Below, in pieces: positions 29,580 to 40,977 of a DNA stretch of 64,000 nt. This DNA is from Enterobacter kobei. Lineage in GTDB: Bacteria > Pseudomonadota > Gammaproteobacteria > Enterobacterales > Enterobacteriaceae. Under the pieces are notes generated by a model, which was not told where the DNA came from, made no database searches, and was given only the letters and a program-made list of their open reading frames with translations. The stretch lies in the NCBI RefSeq assembly GCF_001729765.1, contig NZ_CP017181.1, positions 2,542,001 to 2,606,000 of the forward strand, read 5' to 3'. The position numbers and the translations under genes were made by a program. Numbering within the stretch: position 1 is the stretch's first letter; each line of letters starts with the position of its first letter.

Positions 29580-30749
29580 TTACTGTCCGTCAAGACCACG
29601 GATTGGCTTGATGGTGGACCAGGCCCGGCAGGAAGGACAATGCCAGTAAAGCGTATACGCGGTAAAACCACACTTCTGGCAACGGTAGCGCGGTTTACTC
29701 CGCACCTGCTCGCCGACCATGTCGCGCAGCACCATCAGGCTCTCTTTGGCTCGCCCTTCTTCTGCGTCGTTCAGGTGGTAATCCATCAGCTTATGGAATA
29801 CCCGCATCGTCGGATGACGCTGTAGCTGACGGGTAATATACACCTGCGCGGTGTCGGTCCCTTCGTACTGCTCAACCACGTCTGAGAGCATCAGCTCTGC
29901 GGTTGCGCCGGTATTCTCTTCCACGCAACGGCGCAGGAATGCTACCCACTCTTCCTGCTTGCCCAGCTGTTGATAGCAGGTTTGCAGCATCTCCAGCGTT
30001 TCACTGACCAGCTCTTTGTCCTGGTCAATCACCCGAAGCAGGCTTTCAACGGCTTTGGCGTAATCGCCACTCGCCATAAAAACGCGTCCCATCATGATAG
30101 AGATACGCGCGCTATTGCGATCTGCTGCTGCACCTTTCTTCAGCAACGCCATGGCTTTGTCCATGTCGTCGTTGCCCATCTGCTGAAGGGCAAGTTCACA
30201 GTAGAAATGGGCTATCTCAACACGCTGCTTATCTTTACCCAGCTTCACCAGCCGCTCGGCAGTATCAATGGCTTTTTGCCATTCGCTGGTGGCCTGATAA
30301 ATTTGCAGTAATTGCTGCAACGCACCGATACGGAAATCCGTTTCATCAATCAGCTGCGAGAACATATCTTCAGCGCGGTCGTACAGCCCGGCAGCCATGT
30401 AATCGCGCCCCAGTTGCTGGACCGCGAGGAGACGTTGATCGTAGGTCAGCGAGGCGCTTTCCATGAGGGTCTGGTGGATACGGATGGCACGGTCAACCTC
30501 GCCACGCGAGCGGAACAGGTTACCGAGCGTGAGATGGGCTTCGACGGTCCCCGTATCCTCTTTCAGCATATCGAGGAACAAGTCTACCGCTTTATCCTGC
30601 TGATTACTCAGGAGGAAGTTCACCCCCGCAACGTAGTCGCGAGAGAGACGGTTAGCCTCATCCTGCTTTGTTTGTTGCGCACTTCTGCGGCCCATATACC
30701 AGCCATAGGCAGCGGCTACAGGCAAAAGCAGAAACAACAACTCCAGCAT
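29580..30749 (-). CDS. lapB: LapB, regulator of lipopolysaccharide assembly (TPR protein)
   Basis: 389 aa inner-membrane-anchored protein facing the cytoplasm (formerly YciM). It presents LpxC to the FtsH protease and so limits LPS synthesis. One N-terminal transmembrane helix (LLFLLLPVAAAYGWYMG), a series of tetratricopeptide repeats from about residue 35 to 330, and a C-terminal rubredoxin-type metal site with two CxxC pairs (CQKCG and CPSC). It is seven bases downstream of lapA, in the same operon. Confidence 0.96.
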   Translation of the reverse strand: MLELLFLLLPVAAAYGWYMGRRSAQQTKQDEANRLSRDYVAGVNFLLSNQQDKAVDLFLDMLKEDTGTVEAHLTLGNLFRSRGEVDRAIRIHQTLMESASLTYDQRLLAVQQLGRDYMAAGLYDRAEDMFSQLIDETDFRIGALQQLLQIYQATSEWQKAIDTAERLVKLGKDKQRVEIAHFYCELALQQMGNDDMDKAMALLKKGAAADRNSARISIMMGRVFMASGDYAKAVESLLRVIDQDKELVSETLEMLQTCYQQLGKQEEWVAFLRRCVEENTGATAELMLSDVVEQYEGTDTAQVYITRQLQRHPTMRVFHKLMDYHLNDAEEGRAKESLMVLRDMVGEQVRSKPRYRCQKCGFTAYTLYWHCPSCRAWSTIKPIRGLDGQ

Positions 30750-30755
30750 CGTCGA

Positions 30756-31064
30756 TTATTCCTTCACGACCGGCACACCAGAGCTTTCCGGAATGTCGGA
30801 CGCAGGCGCAATGTTATGCTCAAGTCGTTTAATTTTACGTTCAGCGCGTGCAAGAGAAACACGGACTTTCAGCCAGAACAGACCGCAAACCAGCCAGCCA
30901 ATGGCAAAGCCTGCGGCAAACAAGACCGCAAGCAGACTTGATACGCGATACTCGCCCTGCGCCAGCAGATAGTTAAACGTCACCTGTTGATCGTTTTGTG
31001 CACCCAATGTGACTGAAATGACAAAAATCGCCAATACCAGTAAGAAAATGAGTAAATATTTCAC
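30756..31064 (-). CDS. lapA: LapA, LPS-assembly inner-membrane protein
   Basis: 102 aa protein (formerly YciS) acting with LapB. Two transmembrane helices (YLLIFLLVLAIFVISVTLG and SLLAVLFAAGFAIGWLVCGL) are followed by a basic cytoplasmic helix. The start is GTG at 31064, giving the conserved N-terminus MKYLLIFL; an ATG at 31088 would add eight residues absent from homologues. GGGAAG lies just upstream of the GTG. Confidence 0.93.
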   Translation of the reverse strand: MKYLLIFLLVLAIFVISVTLGAQNDQQVTFNYLLAQGEYRVSSLLAVLFAAGFAIGWLVCGLFWLKVRVSLARAERKIKRLEHNIAPASDIPESSGVPVVKE

Positions 31065-31212
31065 ATTACTTCCCGTTATGTGGTTCAAGCGAATAAAGTG
31101 TGTTCAACTTACCGCAATCAGCCTTATAAACTACCATTTTAGCGACGGGCGCGAAACGGAAAAAGTGACGCACACGTCATGGATTTATGGGCAAAATGCG
31201 CAATATCAACCG

Positions 31213-31980
31213 TCAGGCGTCGCTTTGCTCCCTTTCGGCGATTTCTTCTTTCTCTTCAGGCGGTGGCGTAAGCGGGCCACAGAGTCGTTCCGCAAGCCAG
31301 GTTGCCAGCGTCACCAGCAGCCATGAGATCAGCGTAGCGACCACCAGGTCCCGTGGCCAGTGCATCCCCAGCAGCAAGCGGCTGCCCATCACTCCCGTTG
31401 CCCAGATCAGTAATATCCCGATGGTAACCGTTCGACGTCGTGGCCAAAGCAGCCCAACAGCCAACAGCGCCCAGCTGGCCGCAAACATCGTGTGGCCGGA
31501 AGGAAACGCGAAGCCCGTCTCTTTTTGCCAGTGTTTACGCAAGAACTTCGGAATATCCTGCTGTTCCGTAAGCTGTTCTTTCACCAGCGCACCGCGATCT
31601 TTACGCTTTAAATTGTAGAACTCATCTACCGGAATATGGTGTGTTTTTTCCAGCCAGACGACAAACGGTCGTGGCTCCTGAACATGGTCTTTCACCCAGG
31701 ACTTAACGCCCTGACCAATAACGATCGCGCCACCCAGGATAGCAAAGAGCATCAGCGCCGCGCGCAGACGAAAACGCAGGCACCACAGGAACCAGCCACA
31801 GAGAATGATATGGGTGATAATTCCCCACGGTTGCGTGACCGTCTCCGTTACCCAGTACAACGTTTTCAGCCACGTGGCATTCTGCCCGGGCTGCCACATC
31901 CAGCCGGAGACCCATACGGTCAAAGGCATAATCAGTAAAATGGCCGCGCCTGCTGCCGTACGTCTGGCGATTGAAAGCAT
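31213..31980 (-). CDS. pgpB: Phosphatidylglycerophosphatase B / undecaprenyl-pyrophosphate phosphatase
   Basis: 255 aa membrane phosphatase of the PAP2 type. It shows the three signature parts: KDHVQEPRP (C1), FPSGHT (C2) and SRLLLGMHWPRD (C3), between six predicted helices. It dephosphorylates phosphatidylglycerol phosphate and recycles undecaprenyl pyrophosphate on the periplasmic face. The start is ATG 31980 with AAGGAG six bases upstream rather than the earlier in-frame start at 32013. Divergent from ribA. Confidence 0.95.
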   Translation of the reverse strand: MLSIARRTAAGAAILLIMPLTVWVSGWMWQPGQNATWLKTLYWVTETVTQPWGIITHIILCGWFLWCLRFRLRAALMLFAILGGAIVIGQGVKSWVKDHVQEPRPFVVWLEKTHHIPVDEFYNLKRKDRGALVKEQLTEQQDIPKFLRKHWQKETGFAFPSGHTMFAASWALLAVGLLWPRRRTVTIGILLIWATGVMGSRLLLGMHWPRDLVVATLISWLLVTLATWLAERLCGPLTPPPEEKEEIAEREQSDA

Positions 31981-32177
31981 GTCTTCTCCTTTTACGCTAA
32001 GCCTCACAATCATAACTGAAATTCATCCGATGGGTGGAGATGTCGGATCGTGCGTTTAACGTTCATATAGCATGGTGCCCATTAGGCGAACGTGCTGAGC
32101 TTGTGGCAAAATGAACAGATACAGAAAGTAAAACAGGCGCAAGACACGAAACGTGTCAGCCTACTCTGGAGAATCAC

Positions 32178-32768
32178 ATGCAGCTTAAACGTGTGGCAGA
32201 AGCCAAACTGCCAACCCCATGGGGCGATTTCCTGATGGTGGGGTTTGAAGAACTGGCAACCGGACAGGATCATGTTGCGCTGGTCTACGGCGATATTTCA
32301 GGGCAGACGCCGGTGCTGTCCCGCGTCCATTCGGAGTGTCTGACCGGCGATGCGTTGTTCAGCCTGCGCTGTGATTGCGGTTTCCAGCTGGAAGCTGCCC
32401 TTTCTCATATTGCCGAAGAAGGCCGCGGTGTGTTGCTCTATCACCGTCAGGAAGGTCGTAATATTGGCCTGCTGAATAAAATCCGCGCATACGCGCTGCA
32501 GGACCAGGGCTACGATACGGTAGAAGCCAACCATCAGCTCGGTTTTGCCGCCGATGAACGTGACTTCACCCTGTGTGCGGACATGTTCAAGCTGCTGGGC
32601 GTCGACGAGGTTCGTCTGCTGACGAACAACCCGAAAAAAGTGGAAATCCTCACCGAAGCGGGAATCAACATTGTCGAACGTGTGCCGCTGATTGTTGGCC
32701 GCAACCCGAAAAACGCCCATTATCTTGATACTAAAGCCGCCAAGATGGGCCATCTGCTGAAAGAGTGA
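32178..32768 (+). CDS. ribA: GTP cyclohydrolase II
   Basis: First step of riboflavin synthesis: GTP to 2,5-diamino-6-ribosylamino-4-pyrimidinone phosphate, formate and pyrophosphate. 196 aa, E. coli length. Zinc-binding Cys54, Cys65 and Cys67 are present ([17 protein letters not shown]), as is the GRNIGLLNK loop with the catalytic Arg. Single gene, ending in a terminator shared with convergent acnA. Confidence 0.97.
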   Translation: MQLKRVAEAKLPTPWGDFLMVGFEELATGQDHVALVYGDISGQTPVLSRVHSECLTGDALFSLRCDCGFQLEAALSHIAEEGRGVLLYHRQEGRNIGLLNKIRAYALQDQGYDTVEANHQLGFAADERDFTLCADMFKLLGVDEVRLLTNNPKKVEILTEAGINIVERVPLIVGRNPKNAHYLDTKAAKMGHLLKE

Positions 32769-32773
32769 AAGTA

Positions 32774-32803
32774 AAAAGCCCGGCATAAGCGCCGGGCTTT
32801 TTT
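32774..32803. terminator. Bidirectional terminator between ribA and acnA
   Basis: Perfect 12-base stem (AAAAAGCCCGGC at 32774-32785, complement at 32792-32803) with T runs on both strands. It serves the two convergent genes. Confidence 0.93.
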
Positions 32804-32804
32804 A

Positions 32805-35480
32805 TCAATCGAGCATCTTACGAATCACATAGTGTAAAATGCCGTCGTTCTGGTAGTAGGTCAATTCGGTTGCCGTATCAATACGGCACCGGCAGTCCAG
32901 TACCTCCGTCTTCCCGTCAGCTCGCGTCAGCTTCACCGGCACCGTTTTACCCGGCTGCAGGTTTTGCAGACCACTAATATCAATCTGCTCTTCTCCGGTC
33001 AGCCCCAGCGTTTTACGGGTTACGCCCTGCGGGAACTCAAGCGGCAGAATCCCCATGCCGATGAGGTTCGAGCGGTGAATACGTTCAAACGACTCGGCGA
33101 TCACCACACGAACACCAAGCAGGCGCGGCCCTTTCGCCGCCCAGTCACGGCTGGAACCGGAACCGTACTCTTTCCCGGCAATCACCGCCAGCGGCGTACC
33201 TTTCTGTTGATATTTCACGGCTGCATCGTAAATCGACACGACGTCCGTCCCCGGCAGATGGCGCGTCATCCCCCCTTCCACCCCCGGAACCATTTCATTA
33301 CGAATGCGAATGTTGGCAAACGTGCCCCGCATCATGACTTCATGGTTACCGCGGCGCGAACCGTAGGAGTTAAAATCGCGGCGCTCCACTCCCCGGCTTT
33401 GCAAATAACGGCCCGCCGGGCTGTCGGCTTTGATACTCCCCGCCGGAGAGATATGGTCAGTGGTGACAGAATCCCCCAGCATGGCCAGGATGCGCGCCCC
33501 ATGAATATCTTTAAGCGGCGCAGGCTCGGCGAGCATCTCATCAAAGAACGGAGACAGACGAATATAGGTCGAGTCATCCTGCCAGTCATAGGTGTCCGAC
33601 CCCACGACATTGATGGTTTTCCATTCCGGCGTGCCTTCGAAGACCTCCGCATACTCTTTGCGGAACATCTCTGTAGAGACCTTTTCAACGGCCATCGCAA
33701 TTTCACGCGAGGACGGCCAGATATCTTTCAGGTAGACGGGATCGTTCTTGCGGTCGTGACCAATCGGATCGGTCACCAGGTTAATGTTCATGTTCCCGGC
33801 CAGCGCATAGGCCACCACCAGGGGCGGCGAAGCAAGCCAGTTGGTTTTGACCAGTGGATGAATACGCCCTTCAAAGTTACGGTTGCCGGAAAGAACGGCG
33901 CCTACCGTCAAATCGCCCTGCTTGATCGCCGTTTCAATGGGCTCAGGCAGCGGACCGGAGTTACCAATGCAGGTCGTACAGCCATACCCCACGAGGTTAA
34001 AACCCAGCTCATCAAGATAAGGCGTCAGCTTAGCCTGCGCCAGGTAATCCGAAACCACTTTGGAGCCCGGCGCCAGCGAGGCTTTGACCCACGGTTGAGG
34101 TTTCAGACCCAGTTCAACCGCTTTTTTCGCCAGCAGACCGGCCGCCATTAAAACACTGGGGTTTGAGGTGTTGGTACAGGAGGTGATGGCGGCAATCACA
34201 ACCGCCCCGTCCGGAAGTTGATATTGATGGCCGTTCAACACATAGTCGATGGGACGATGGTCTTTCTTCGCCACGTTGACTTCCAGCTCATTGCTGGCCG
34301 CAAAGGCTTTCGGCACGTCTGTCAACGCGACGCGATCCTGCGGACGTTTTGGCCCGGCGAGGCTTGCCTCAACGCTGCCCATATCAAGCTCAAGCGTACT
34401 GGTAAATACCGGTTCATCGCCCGGATTGCGCCACATGCCCTGCGCTTTGGTATAGGCCTCTACCAGCGCCACCTGCTCTTCGCTGCGTCCACTCAGACGC
34501 ATGTACTCCAGCGTGACGTCATCAATTGGGAAAAAGCCACAGGTTGCGCCATATTCTGGCGCCATGTTGGCAATGGTCGCCCGGTCAGCCAGGGGCAGCG
34601 AATCCAGCCCGTCCCCGTAGAACTCAACAAATTTACCCACCACCCCATGCTTACGCAGCATCTGGGTAACGGTGAGTACCAAATCGGTCGCGGTAATGCC
34701 TTCTGAAAGTTTTCCTGTCAGCTTAAAGCCCACGACATCCGGAATCAGCATGGAGACCGGCTGACCGAGCATGGCGGCTTCCGCTTCGATTCCGCCGACA
34801 CCCCAGCCCAGCACGCCGAGGCCGTTAATCATGGTGGTGTGGGAATCTGTACCCACCAGCGTATCCGGATAAGCCACCCACTCTTTGTCCTGTAATTCGC
34901 TCCAGACGGCTTTACCAAGATACTCAAGGTTAACCTGGTGGCAAATACCCGTGCCCGGTGGAACCACGCTAAAGCGGCTGAATGCCTGCTGGCCCCACTT
35001 CAGGAAAACATAACGTTCGTGGTTACGCTCCATCTCCAGACGCACGTTCTCGCCAAAGGCATCGTCATCACCGAAATGGTCAACGGTCACGGAGTGGTCA
35101 ATCACGAGGTCAACGGGGGAAAGCGGGTTCACTTTGGCCGTATCGCCGCCGAGGCGTTTAACCGCCTCGCGCATCGCGGCGAGATCCACCACGGCAGGTA
35201 CACCGGTAAAGTCCTGCATCAGGACCCTTGCCGGGCGGTAGGCAATTTCTCTGTCGGCATGGGCATGCTTCAGCCACCCCGCCAGCGCCTGGATATCATC
35301 GAGCGTGACGGAATCACCGTCCTGCCAGCGCAAGAGGTTTTCCATCAGAACTTTCAAGGACTTGGGTAAACGCGAAATGTCCCCAAGCGTTCTGGCAGCC
35401 AGCGGCAGGCTATAGTAATGCCAGGTTTTATTTTCTGCCTGTAATGTGTCCTTACTGGCTTCGCGTAGGGTTAACGACAT
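32805..35480 (-). CDS. acnA: Aconitate hydratase A
   Basis: Stress- and stationary-phase aconitase (citrate to isocitrate, TCA cycle), 891 aa, identical in length to E. coli AcnA. Cluster-binding cysteines are in [13 protein letters not shown] and [12 protein letters not shown]. The C-terminal swivel domain carries [11 protein letters not shown]. The start ATG 35480 has AGGAGG directly upstream; the frame runs on to 35609 but without homologous sequence. Convergent with ribA. In E. coli it is controlled by SoxRS, Fur and sigma-S; no such site was assigned here. Confidence 0.97.
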   Translation of the reverse strand: MSLTLREASKDTLQAENKTWHYYSLPLAARTLGDISRLPKSLKVLMENLLRWQDGDSVTLDDIQALAGWLKHAHADREIAYRPARVLMQDFTGVPAVVDLAAMREAVKRLGGDTAKVNPLSPVDLVIDHSVTVDHFGDDDAFGENVRLEMERNHERYVFLKWGQQAFSRFSVVPPGTGICHQVNLEYLGKAVWSELQDKEWVAYPDTLVGTDSHTTMINGLGVLGWGVGGIEAEAAMLGQPVSMLIPDVVGFKLTGKLSEGITATDLVLTVTQMLRKHGVVGKFVEFYGDGLDSLPLADRATIANMAPEYGATCGFFPIDDVTLEYMRLSGRSEEQVALVEAYTKAQGMWRNPGDEPVFTSTLELDMGSVEASLAGPKRPQDRVALTDVPKAFAASNELEVNVAKKDHRPIDYVLNGHQYQLPDGAVVIAAITSCTNTSNPSVLMAAGLLAKKAVELGLKPQPWVKASLAPGSKVVSDYLAQAKLTPYLDELGFNLVGYGCTTCIGNSGPLPEPIETAIKQGDLTVGAVLSGNRNFEGRIHPLVKTNWLASPPLVVAYALAGNMNINLVTDPIGHDRKNDPVYLKDIWPSSREIAMAVEKVSTEMFRKEYAEVFEGTPEWKTINVVGSDTYDWQDDSTYIRLSPFFDEMLAEPAPLKDIHGARILAMLGDSVTTDHISPAGSIKADSPAGRYLQSRGVERRDFNSYGSRRGNHEVMMRGTFANIRIRNEMVPGVEGGMTRHLPGTDVVSIYDAAVKYQQKGTPLAVIAGKEYGSGSSRDWAAKGPRLLGVRVVIAESFERIHRSNLIGMGILPLEFPQGVTRKTLGLTGEEQIDISGLQNLQPGKTVPVKLTRADGKTEVLDCRCRIDTATELTYYQNDGILHYVIRKMLD

Positions 35481-35611
35481 AAGCTCCTCCTTAATTACAG
35501 AGATGTCCTGACAATCATCAGGGCCGTAATTAAAGATAACACAAAGATGTCGTAACGTTTTGATAACAACCCGAATTGATAAATTTAGGAATGGTCCAGA
35601 GGACGTCAAAA

Positions 35612-35638
35612 CAAAAAACCCCGCCGCAGCGAGGTTTT
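35612..35638 (-). terminator. Terminator after the ymiA-yciX-ymiC genes
   Basis: Stem of 10 pairs with one mismatch (35615-35624 with 35629-35638); on the minus strand it is followed by TTTTTTGTTTTG. It would end the small-gene transcript ahead of acnA. Confidence 0.7.
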
Positions 35639-35643
35639 ATCAT

Positions 35644-35745
35644 TTAGCGGATGGCCAGCCAGATGAGCTGACTCCAGAACAGGATCGACAGGGTAAACAC
35701 GCCAATCCATGACCAGTATTTGTGAGACGTCATGTTATTCATCAT
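35644..35745 (-). CDS. ymiC: YmiC-like single-span membrane miniprotein
   Basis: 33 codons: starts MMNNMTSHKYW and ends SQLIWLAIR, with one hydrophobic helix (WIGVFTLSILFWSQLIWLAI). It corresponds in place and character to the E. coli miniprotein YmiC, between acnA and yciX. Two consecutive ATGs (35745, 35742) are possible starts, and ATAGGGA lies upstream. Function unknown. Confidence 0.7.
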   Translation of the reverse strand: MMNNMTSHKYWSWIGVFTLSILFWSQLIWLAIR

Positions 35746-35880
35746 AGGGACACCAGGCATTATTTATTAAACATTCCGAGGCAGGTCCTCAGTGCGATAT
35801 TGCTGATGTGTATTTATTAAAGAGTACAAAGGTGCATAGTCGTTATTCAGACCCAATGCATCATTACGCAAAAAACTAAA

Positions 35881-36051
35881 TTATTGTTTTTTGGGTTCGT
35901 CTTCCGCGAACACATCAATAAAGGCTTGCTGCTGCGGCGTCAGTTTCCAGGATGCAGGCACAACTGTCGCAGGAGTCTTACGTCCTTTGTGGACAGTGTC
36001 ATGACGCTGACACATCTGTTTTACCGTTTCTGTACGTACCGTCACTGCCAT
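35881..36051 (-). CDS. yciX: Small conserved protein YciX
   Basis: 56 aa soluble protein, MAVTVRTETVKQMCQRHDTV to FAEDEPKKQ, with no membrane segment and unknown function. ATG 36051 lies two bases after the ymiA stop, so the pair should be translated together. An upstream in-frame TTG inside ymiA is not favoured. Its position between cysB/ymiA and acnA matches E. coli; the name rests on position and size. Confidence 0.7.
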   Translation of the reverse strand: MAVTVRTETVKQMCQRHDTVHKGRKTPATVVPASWKLTPQQQAFIDVFAEDEPKKQ

Positions 36052-36053
36052 AT

Positions 36054-36194
36054 TCAACCCCAATATTTCCAGGCCAGGAGAGCAACCATCAGCCAGAACA
36101 GGGCGGAGACGAGAAAGACCGCCAGCCAGGCTTTACGCTTGAGCGCAGGATCCCTTTGCGGTTCTTCACTTCCTGAAGGCATTGCTAACCTCAT
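36054..36194 (-). CDS. ymiA: YmiA small membrane protein
   Basis: 46 aa, starting MRLAMPSGSEEPQRDPALKR and followed by one transmembrane helix (AWLAVFLVSALFWLMVALLA). This matches E. coli YmiA in length and nearly throughout the sequence as I recall it. It is first of the ymiA-yciX(-ymiC) group downstream of cysB. Function unknown. Confidence 0.85.
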   Translation of the reverse strand: MRLAMPSGSEEPQRDPALKRKAWLAVFLVSALFWLMVALLAWKYWG

Positions 36195-36532
36195 ACAATC
36201 GATATCGCTTATCATTTAGGACCAAACAATTGGTACAATTAATCATCTGTTGAGATAAATCCTAAAGAAACTTTAGCCGAAAAGCCAGTGAATTTACGCA
36301 TCCGGAGGTATGAAATATTCATTCTTTTGACCACAAATAAATATTTGAAAAGAAAAATTTGCGTAGCCGTTAATTAGTTTCTATTTTTGTCGCCAATTCA
36401 CGACATTAAAACCATACAAAATAAAAGGATAATGACAATATATGGCAGGGAGAGCGCAGATGATGATAATTCTAATTTAGCTTTAAGGCGGTATTTCGGT
36501 ATCTTTCCGTTAGGGAAAGATACCGGGTGTGA
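36195..36532. other. AT-rich gap between cysB and ymiA
   Basis: 338 bases without a gene. It is strongly A+T-rich from about 36240 to 36480. It holds a perfect 11-base hairpin (36498-36508 with 36514-36524, loop GTTAG) just after cysB, probably the cysB 3' structure although no U-run follows it. The remainder should contain the ymiA promoter; no convincing -35/-10 pair was fixed. Confidence 0.6.
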
Positions 36533-37522
<990 letters not shown>

Positions 37523-37641
37523 TTAGCGCACGCGGTCAATCGCTTAAGACGATTTGATAATAAGAAATGGATTAACTATAACCACTATATCATTTATAGC
37601 CTGACTGTATAGTACGGAACAAAAAATAATAATAAGGTAAT

Positions 37642-37668
37642 AAAAAAGGGCCGGAAGTCCGGCCCTTT
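37642..37668 (-). terminator. Terminator after topA
   Basis: Perfect 10-base stem (37645-37654 with 37659-37668, loop AAGT); on the minus strand the stem ends in CCCTTTTTTATTA. It lies 26 bases past the topA stop. Confidence 0.9.
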
Positions 37669-37694
37669 CACAGGTAAGTGACGGTCAGGCAAGC

Positions 37695-40292
37695 TTATTT
37701 CTTGCCTTCAACCCATTTGCCATCGACAAAGAAGGCGGACCAGCCGGTCGCTTTGCCCTCTTTCTCTGCCGCCACGTACTGCTGCTTCGTTTTACGGCTA
37801 AAGCGAACCACCGTCTTATTGCCTTCAGGATCCTGCTGTGGCGCATCGGCCAGGTAACGCAGTTTTTCTGGCAGACGGTCACGGAAGCGGTGCAGTTCTT
37901 CAACCAGCGGCGCACGTGTTTCACGCGATTTCGGGAAGGTGTTGGCCGCCAGGAAGACACCCGCAGCACCATCACGCAGCACGAAGTACGCGTCGGATTT
38001 TTCACACGGCAGCTCTGGCAACGGAACCGGATCTTCCTTCGGCGGAGCCACTTCACCGTTACGCAGAATTTTGCGCGTGTTTTTACACTCGTCGTTGGTG
38101 CACGCCATGTACTTCCCGAAACGCCCCATTTTCAGGTGCATTTCAGAGCCACACTTGTCGCACTCCACAATCGGGCCGTCATAGCCTTTAATGCGGAATT
38201 CACCTTCCTCAATCTCATACCCGTCACACGTTGGGTTATTACCGCAGACGTGCAGCTTACGTTTAGGATCGATCAGGTAGCTGTCCATCGCCGTGCCGCA
38301 TTTTTTGCAGCGGCGTTTAGCTCGCAGAGCGTTGGTTTCCGCATCCTCACCTTCCAGCACGTTGAGAACTTCGTTCTCCGGCACCAGGTTGATGGTGGTT
38401 TTGCAGCGCTCTTTTGGCGACAGCGCATAGCCGGAACAGCCAAGGAAGACGCCCGTGGTTGCCGTACGAATACCCATCTTGCGGCCGCAGGTTGGGCAGT
38501 CGATGCTGGTCAGAACCATCTGGTTAGGCAGCATGCCGCCCTCTTCAGGATCTTTCTCCGCTTTTTCAAGCTGGTTGGTAAAATCGCTGAAGAAGCTGTC
38601 GAGAACCTTCTTCCACTCCGCCTTATGGCTGGCAACCTCGTCGAGGCTGTCTTCCATTTGCGCGGTGAAATCGTAGTTCATCAACTCGCGGAAATTAGCT
38701 TCCAGACGGTCGGTGACGATCTCACCCATTTTTTCCGCATAGAAACGACGGTTTTCAACTCGAACGTAGCCGCGATCCTGGATCGTCGAGATGATTGACG
38801 CGTAGGTCGATGGACGACCAATACCGCGTTTTTCCAGCTCTTTCACCAGCGACGCTTCACTAAAGCGCGCAGGCGGCTTGGTGAAGTGCTGAGCAGGAAC
38901 GAGATCAACCAGAGAGAGCTCATCTCCCTTGTTCACCGCTGGCAGCGTACGGTCTTCATCACCTTTACGCAGCGCAGGCATGACTTTTGTCCAGCCGTCG
39001 AAACGCAGGATACGACCGCGCGCTTTGAGACGGAAGTCGCCCGCACCGACGGTCAGCGTCGTGGAGTCATACTTCGCAGGCGTCATCTGACAGGCGACAA
39101 ACTGACGCCAGATCAGCTGATACAGCTTCTGGGCATCGGCTTCCATATCTTTCAGCGACTCGGCTAACACAGAGACATCAGAAGGACGAATCGCTTCGTG
39201 CGCTTCCTGAGAGTTCTCTTTGCTGGCGAATTGATTGGCGCTTTCCGGCAGGTATTTTTTACCGAAGTTATCACTGATATAACCGCGTACCATGTTTACC
39301 GCATCCTGGCTCAGATTCGTTGAGTCAGTACGCATGTAGGTGATGTAACCCGCTTCATACAAGCGCTGGGCCATCATCATGGTTTTCTTCACGCCATAGC
39401 CAAGGCGCGTACTCGCCGCCTGTTGCAGGGTAGACGTGATAAACGGCGCGCCAGGTTTACTGCTGGTCGGTTTATCTTCACGTTCCAGCACCTGATAGCG
39501 TGCTTTTTCCAGCAACGCGACGGCAGCCATGGTCTGGTCACGGTTTTCAGGACGGAAAGGCTTATCGTTCTGATGGCTCACCTGCAGTGGCAGAGCGTCA
39601 CCGCCCGGCGTGGTCACATTGGCGTCAATTTCCCAGAATTCTTCCGGCACGAAGGCTTTAATTTCGCGTTCACGCTCAACGACAAGACGCACGGCGACGG
39701 ATTGCACACGTCCTGCGGACAGGCCACGGGCAATCTTTTTCCACAGCAGTGGAGAGACCATATAGCCTACAACGCGGTCCATAAAGCGACGCGCCTGCTG
39801 GGCGTTGACACGGTCGATGTTCAGCTCGCCAGGCTTCTCAAACGCCTGACGAATCGCATTTTTTGTAATTTCGTTAAACACTACGCGACTGTAGCGTTTG
39901 TCATCACCCCCGATCACTTCCCGCAGGTGCCATGCAATGGCTTCCCCTTCGCGGTCAAGGTCGGTTGCGAGATAAATGTGGTCTGCTTTTTCAGCCAGCT
40001 GCTTCAGCTCGTTAACGACTTTCTCTTTTCCGGGCAGCACTTCGTATTGTGCATCCCAGTTGTGCCATGGGTTAACACCCATGCGGTTGACAAGCGCGCT
40101 ACGTTCATCCTTTTTAGGCTTTTTAGCCCCTTTGGTGGAGGTAGAGTCTGCGCTCTTTTTGCTGGCTGAGCCACTGGTCGGCAAATCGCGGATATGACCC
40201 ACGCTGGACTTAACCACGTAGTCATTACCCAGATACTTATTGATCGTTTTGGCTTTTGCCGGGGACTCAACGATGACGAGAGCTTTACCCAT
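37695..40292 (-). CDS. topA: DNA topoisomerase I
   Basis: Type IA topoisomerase relaxing negative supercoils, 865 aa, equal to E. coli. N-terminal TOPRIM domain ([37 protein letters not shown]), active-site Tyr in [12 protein letters not shown], then C-terminal zinc-ribbon repeats ([27 protein letters not shown]) and two further ribbon-like domains. The start ATG 40292 follows AAGGTGA; an ATG six bases upstream is rejected by homology. Confidence 0.97.
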   Translation of the reverse strand: MGKALVIVESPAKAKTINKYLGNDYVVKSSVGHIRDLPTSGSASKKSADSTSTKGAKKPKKDERSALVNRMGVNPWHNWDAQYEVLPGKEKVVNELKQLAEKADHIYLATDLDREGEAIAWHLREVIGGDDKRYSRVVFNEITKNAIRQAFEKPGELNIDRVNAQQARRFMDRVVGYMVSPLLWKKIARGLSAGRVQSVAVRLVVEREREIKAFVPEEFWEIDANVTTPGGDALPLQVSHQNDKPFRPENRDQTMAAVALLEKARYQVLEREDKPTSSKPGAPFITSTLQQAASTRLGYGVKKTMMMAQRLYEAGYITYMRTDSTNLSQDAVNMVRGYISDNFGKKYLPESANQFASKENSQEAHEAIRPSDVSVLAESLKDMEADAQKLYQLIWRQFVACQMTPAKYDSTTLTVGAGDFRLKARGRILRFDGWTKVMPALRKGDEDRTLPAVNKGDELSLVDLVPAQHFTKPPARFSEASLVKELEKRGIGRPSTYASIISTIQDRGYVRVENRRFYAEKMGEIVTDRLEANFRELMNYDFTAQMEDSLDEVASHKAEWKKVLDSFFSDFTNQLEKAEKDPEEGGMLPNQMVLTSIDCPTCGRKMGIRTATTGVFLGCSGYALSPKERCKTTINLVPENEVLNVLEGEDAETNALRAKRRCKKCGTAMDSYLIDPKRKLHVCGNNPTCDGYEIEEGEFRIKGYDGPIVECDKCGSEMHLKMGRFGKYMACTNDECKNTRKILRNGEVAPPKEDPVPLPELPCEKSDAYFVLRDGAAGVFLAANTFPKSRETRAPLVEELHRFRDRLPEKLRYLADAPQQDPEGNKTVVRFSRKTKQQYVAAEKEGKATGWSAFFVDGKWVEGKK

Positions 40293-40691
40293 ATTCACCT
40301 TTACCTAATTTGATTCTTCCAGGAATACGCCGCACGTTGATTTCCCTTCCGCTGACGACGAGCCAATGATATTGCGGCTGCGTCAGGAGATATCAACCCC
40401 TTTGTCCTACCGGGTGTCTGAGGAAAGACGCCCAGGTGATTGAGTTATCGGGTATTTTTCTCACACCTCGTATAATTCGTGACGAGTTCCCGGTCGAATG
40501 TCAAGCAATTCTGTTGCCAGAATGACGAAAGCGCACACTCTACCTGATAAAATTCGTTACGCAACTTTATTAGCATGCAAAAGCAAATCCCGCCAACCTG
40601 CCCCCTGTATCTTATCCCCTCACAAAACAGGGAAAATTTGCCCCCAAAGCGGCCCCGGCGTAGACTATTGTCACTGTTTAAGGAGTGGATT
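40293..40691. other. Divergent regulatory gap between topA and yciN
   Basis: 399 bases with no gene beyond short shadow frames. In E. coli this stretch carries several supercoiling- and heat-responsive topA promoters on the minus strand and the yciN promoter on the plus strand; I could not place individual boxes with confidence. AAGGAG at 40679-40684 is the yciN ribosome-binding site. Confidence 0.55.
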
Positions 40692-40943
40692 ATGCAGAAT
40701 ACGACCCAACCTATTGACCGAGCCTCTCTGCTTATCGAAGCAAATAAGCTTATCCGTGACCATGAAGATACCCTGGCGGGCATTGAAGCCACCGGTGTAG
40801 AGCAGCGTAATGGCGTGCTGGTTTTCAGCGGCGAATACTTCCTTGACGAACAGGGATTACCCACCCCAAAAAGCACCGCTGTGTTTAATATGTTTAAATA
40901 TCTGGCGCATACGCTTTCTGAAAAATATCACCTGGTCGATTAA
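40692..40943 (+). CDS. yciN: Conserved protein YciN (DUF2498)
   Basis: 83 aa cytoplasmic protein of unknown function, nearly the E. coli sequence ([39 protein letters not shown]). ATG 40692 follows AAGGAG; the frame extends to 40575 without homology. Divergent from topA and convergent with sohB. Confidence 0.94.
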   Translation: MQNTTQPIDRASLLIEANKLIRDHEDTLAGIEATGVEQRNGVLVFSGEYFLDEQGLPTPKSTAVFNMFKYLAHTLSEKYHLVD

Positions 40944-40977
40944 TGCAAAACGCGAGGCATATGCCTCGCGTTTTTGC

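Noticed and set aside
32964-34151. 395-codon plus-strand frame opposite acnA
   Set aside because: Shadow of the aconitase gene; composition is Arg/His-rich without motifs.
36498-36524. Perfect hairpin after cysB as a classical terminator
   Set aside because: The stem is perfect but neither strand has a U-run after it, so I list it only as structure in the gap.
38000-40169. Several plus-strand frames opposite topA
   Set aside because: All are shadows of topA; the TopA protein is full length with every motif.
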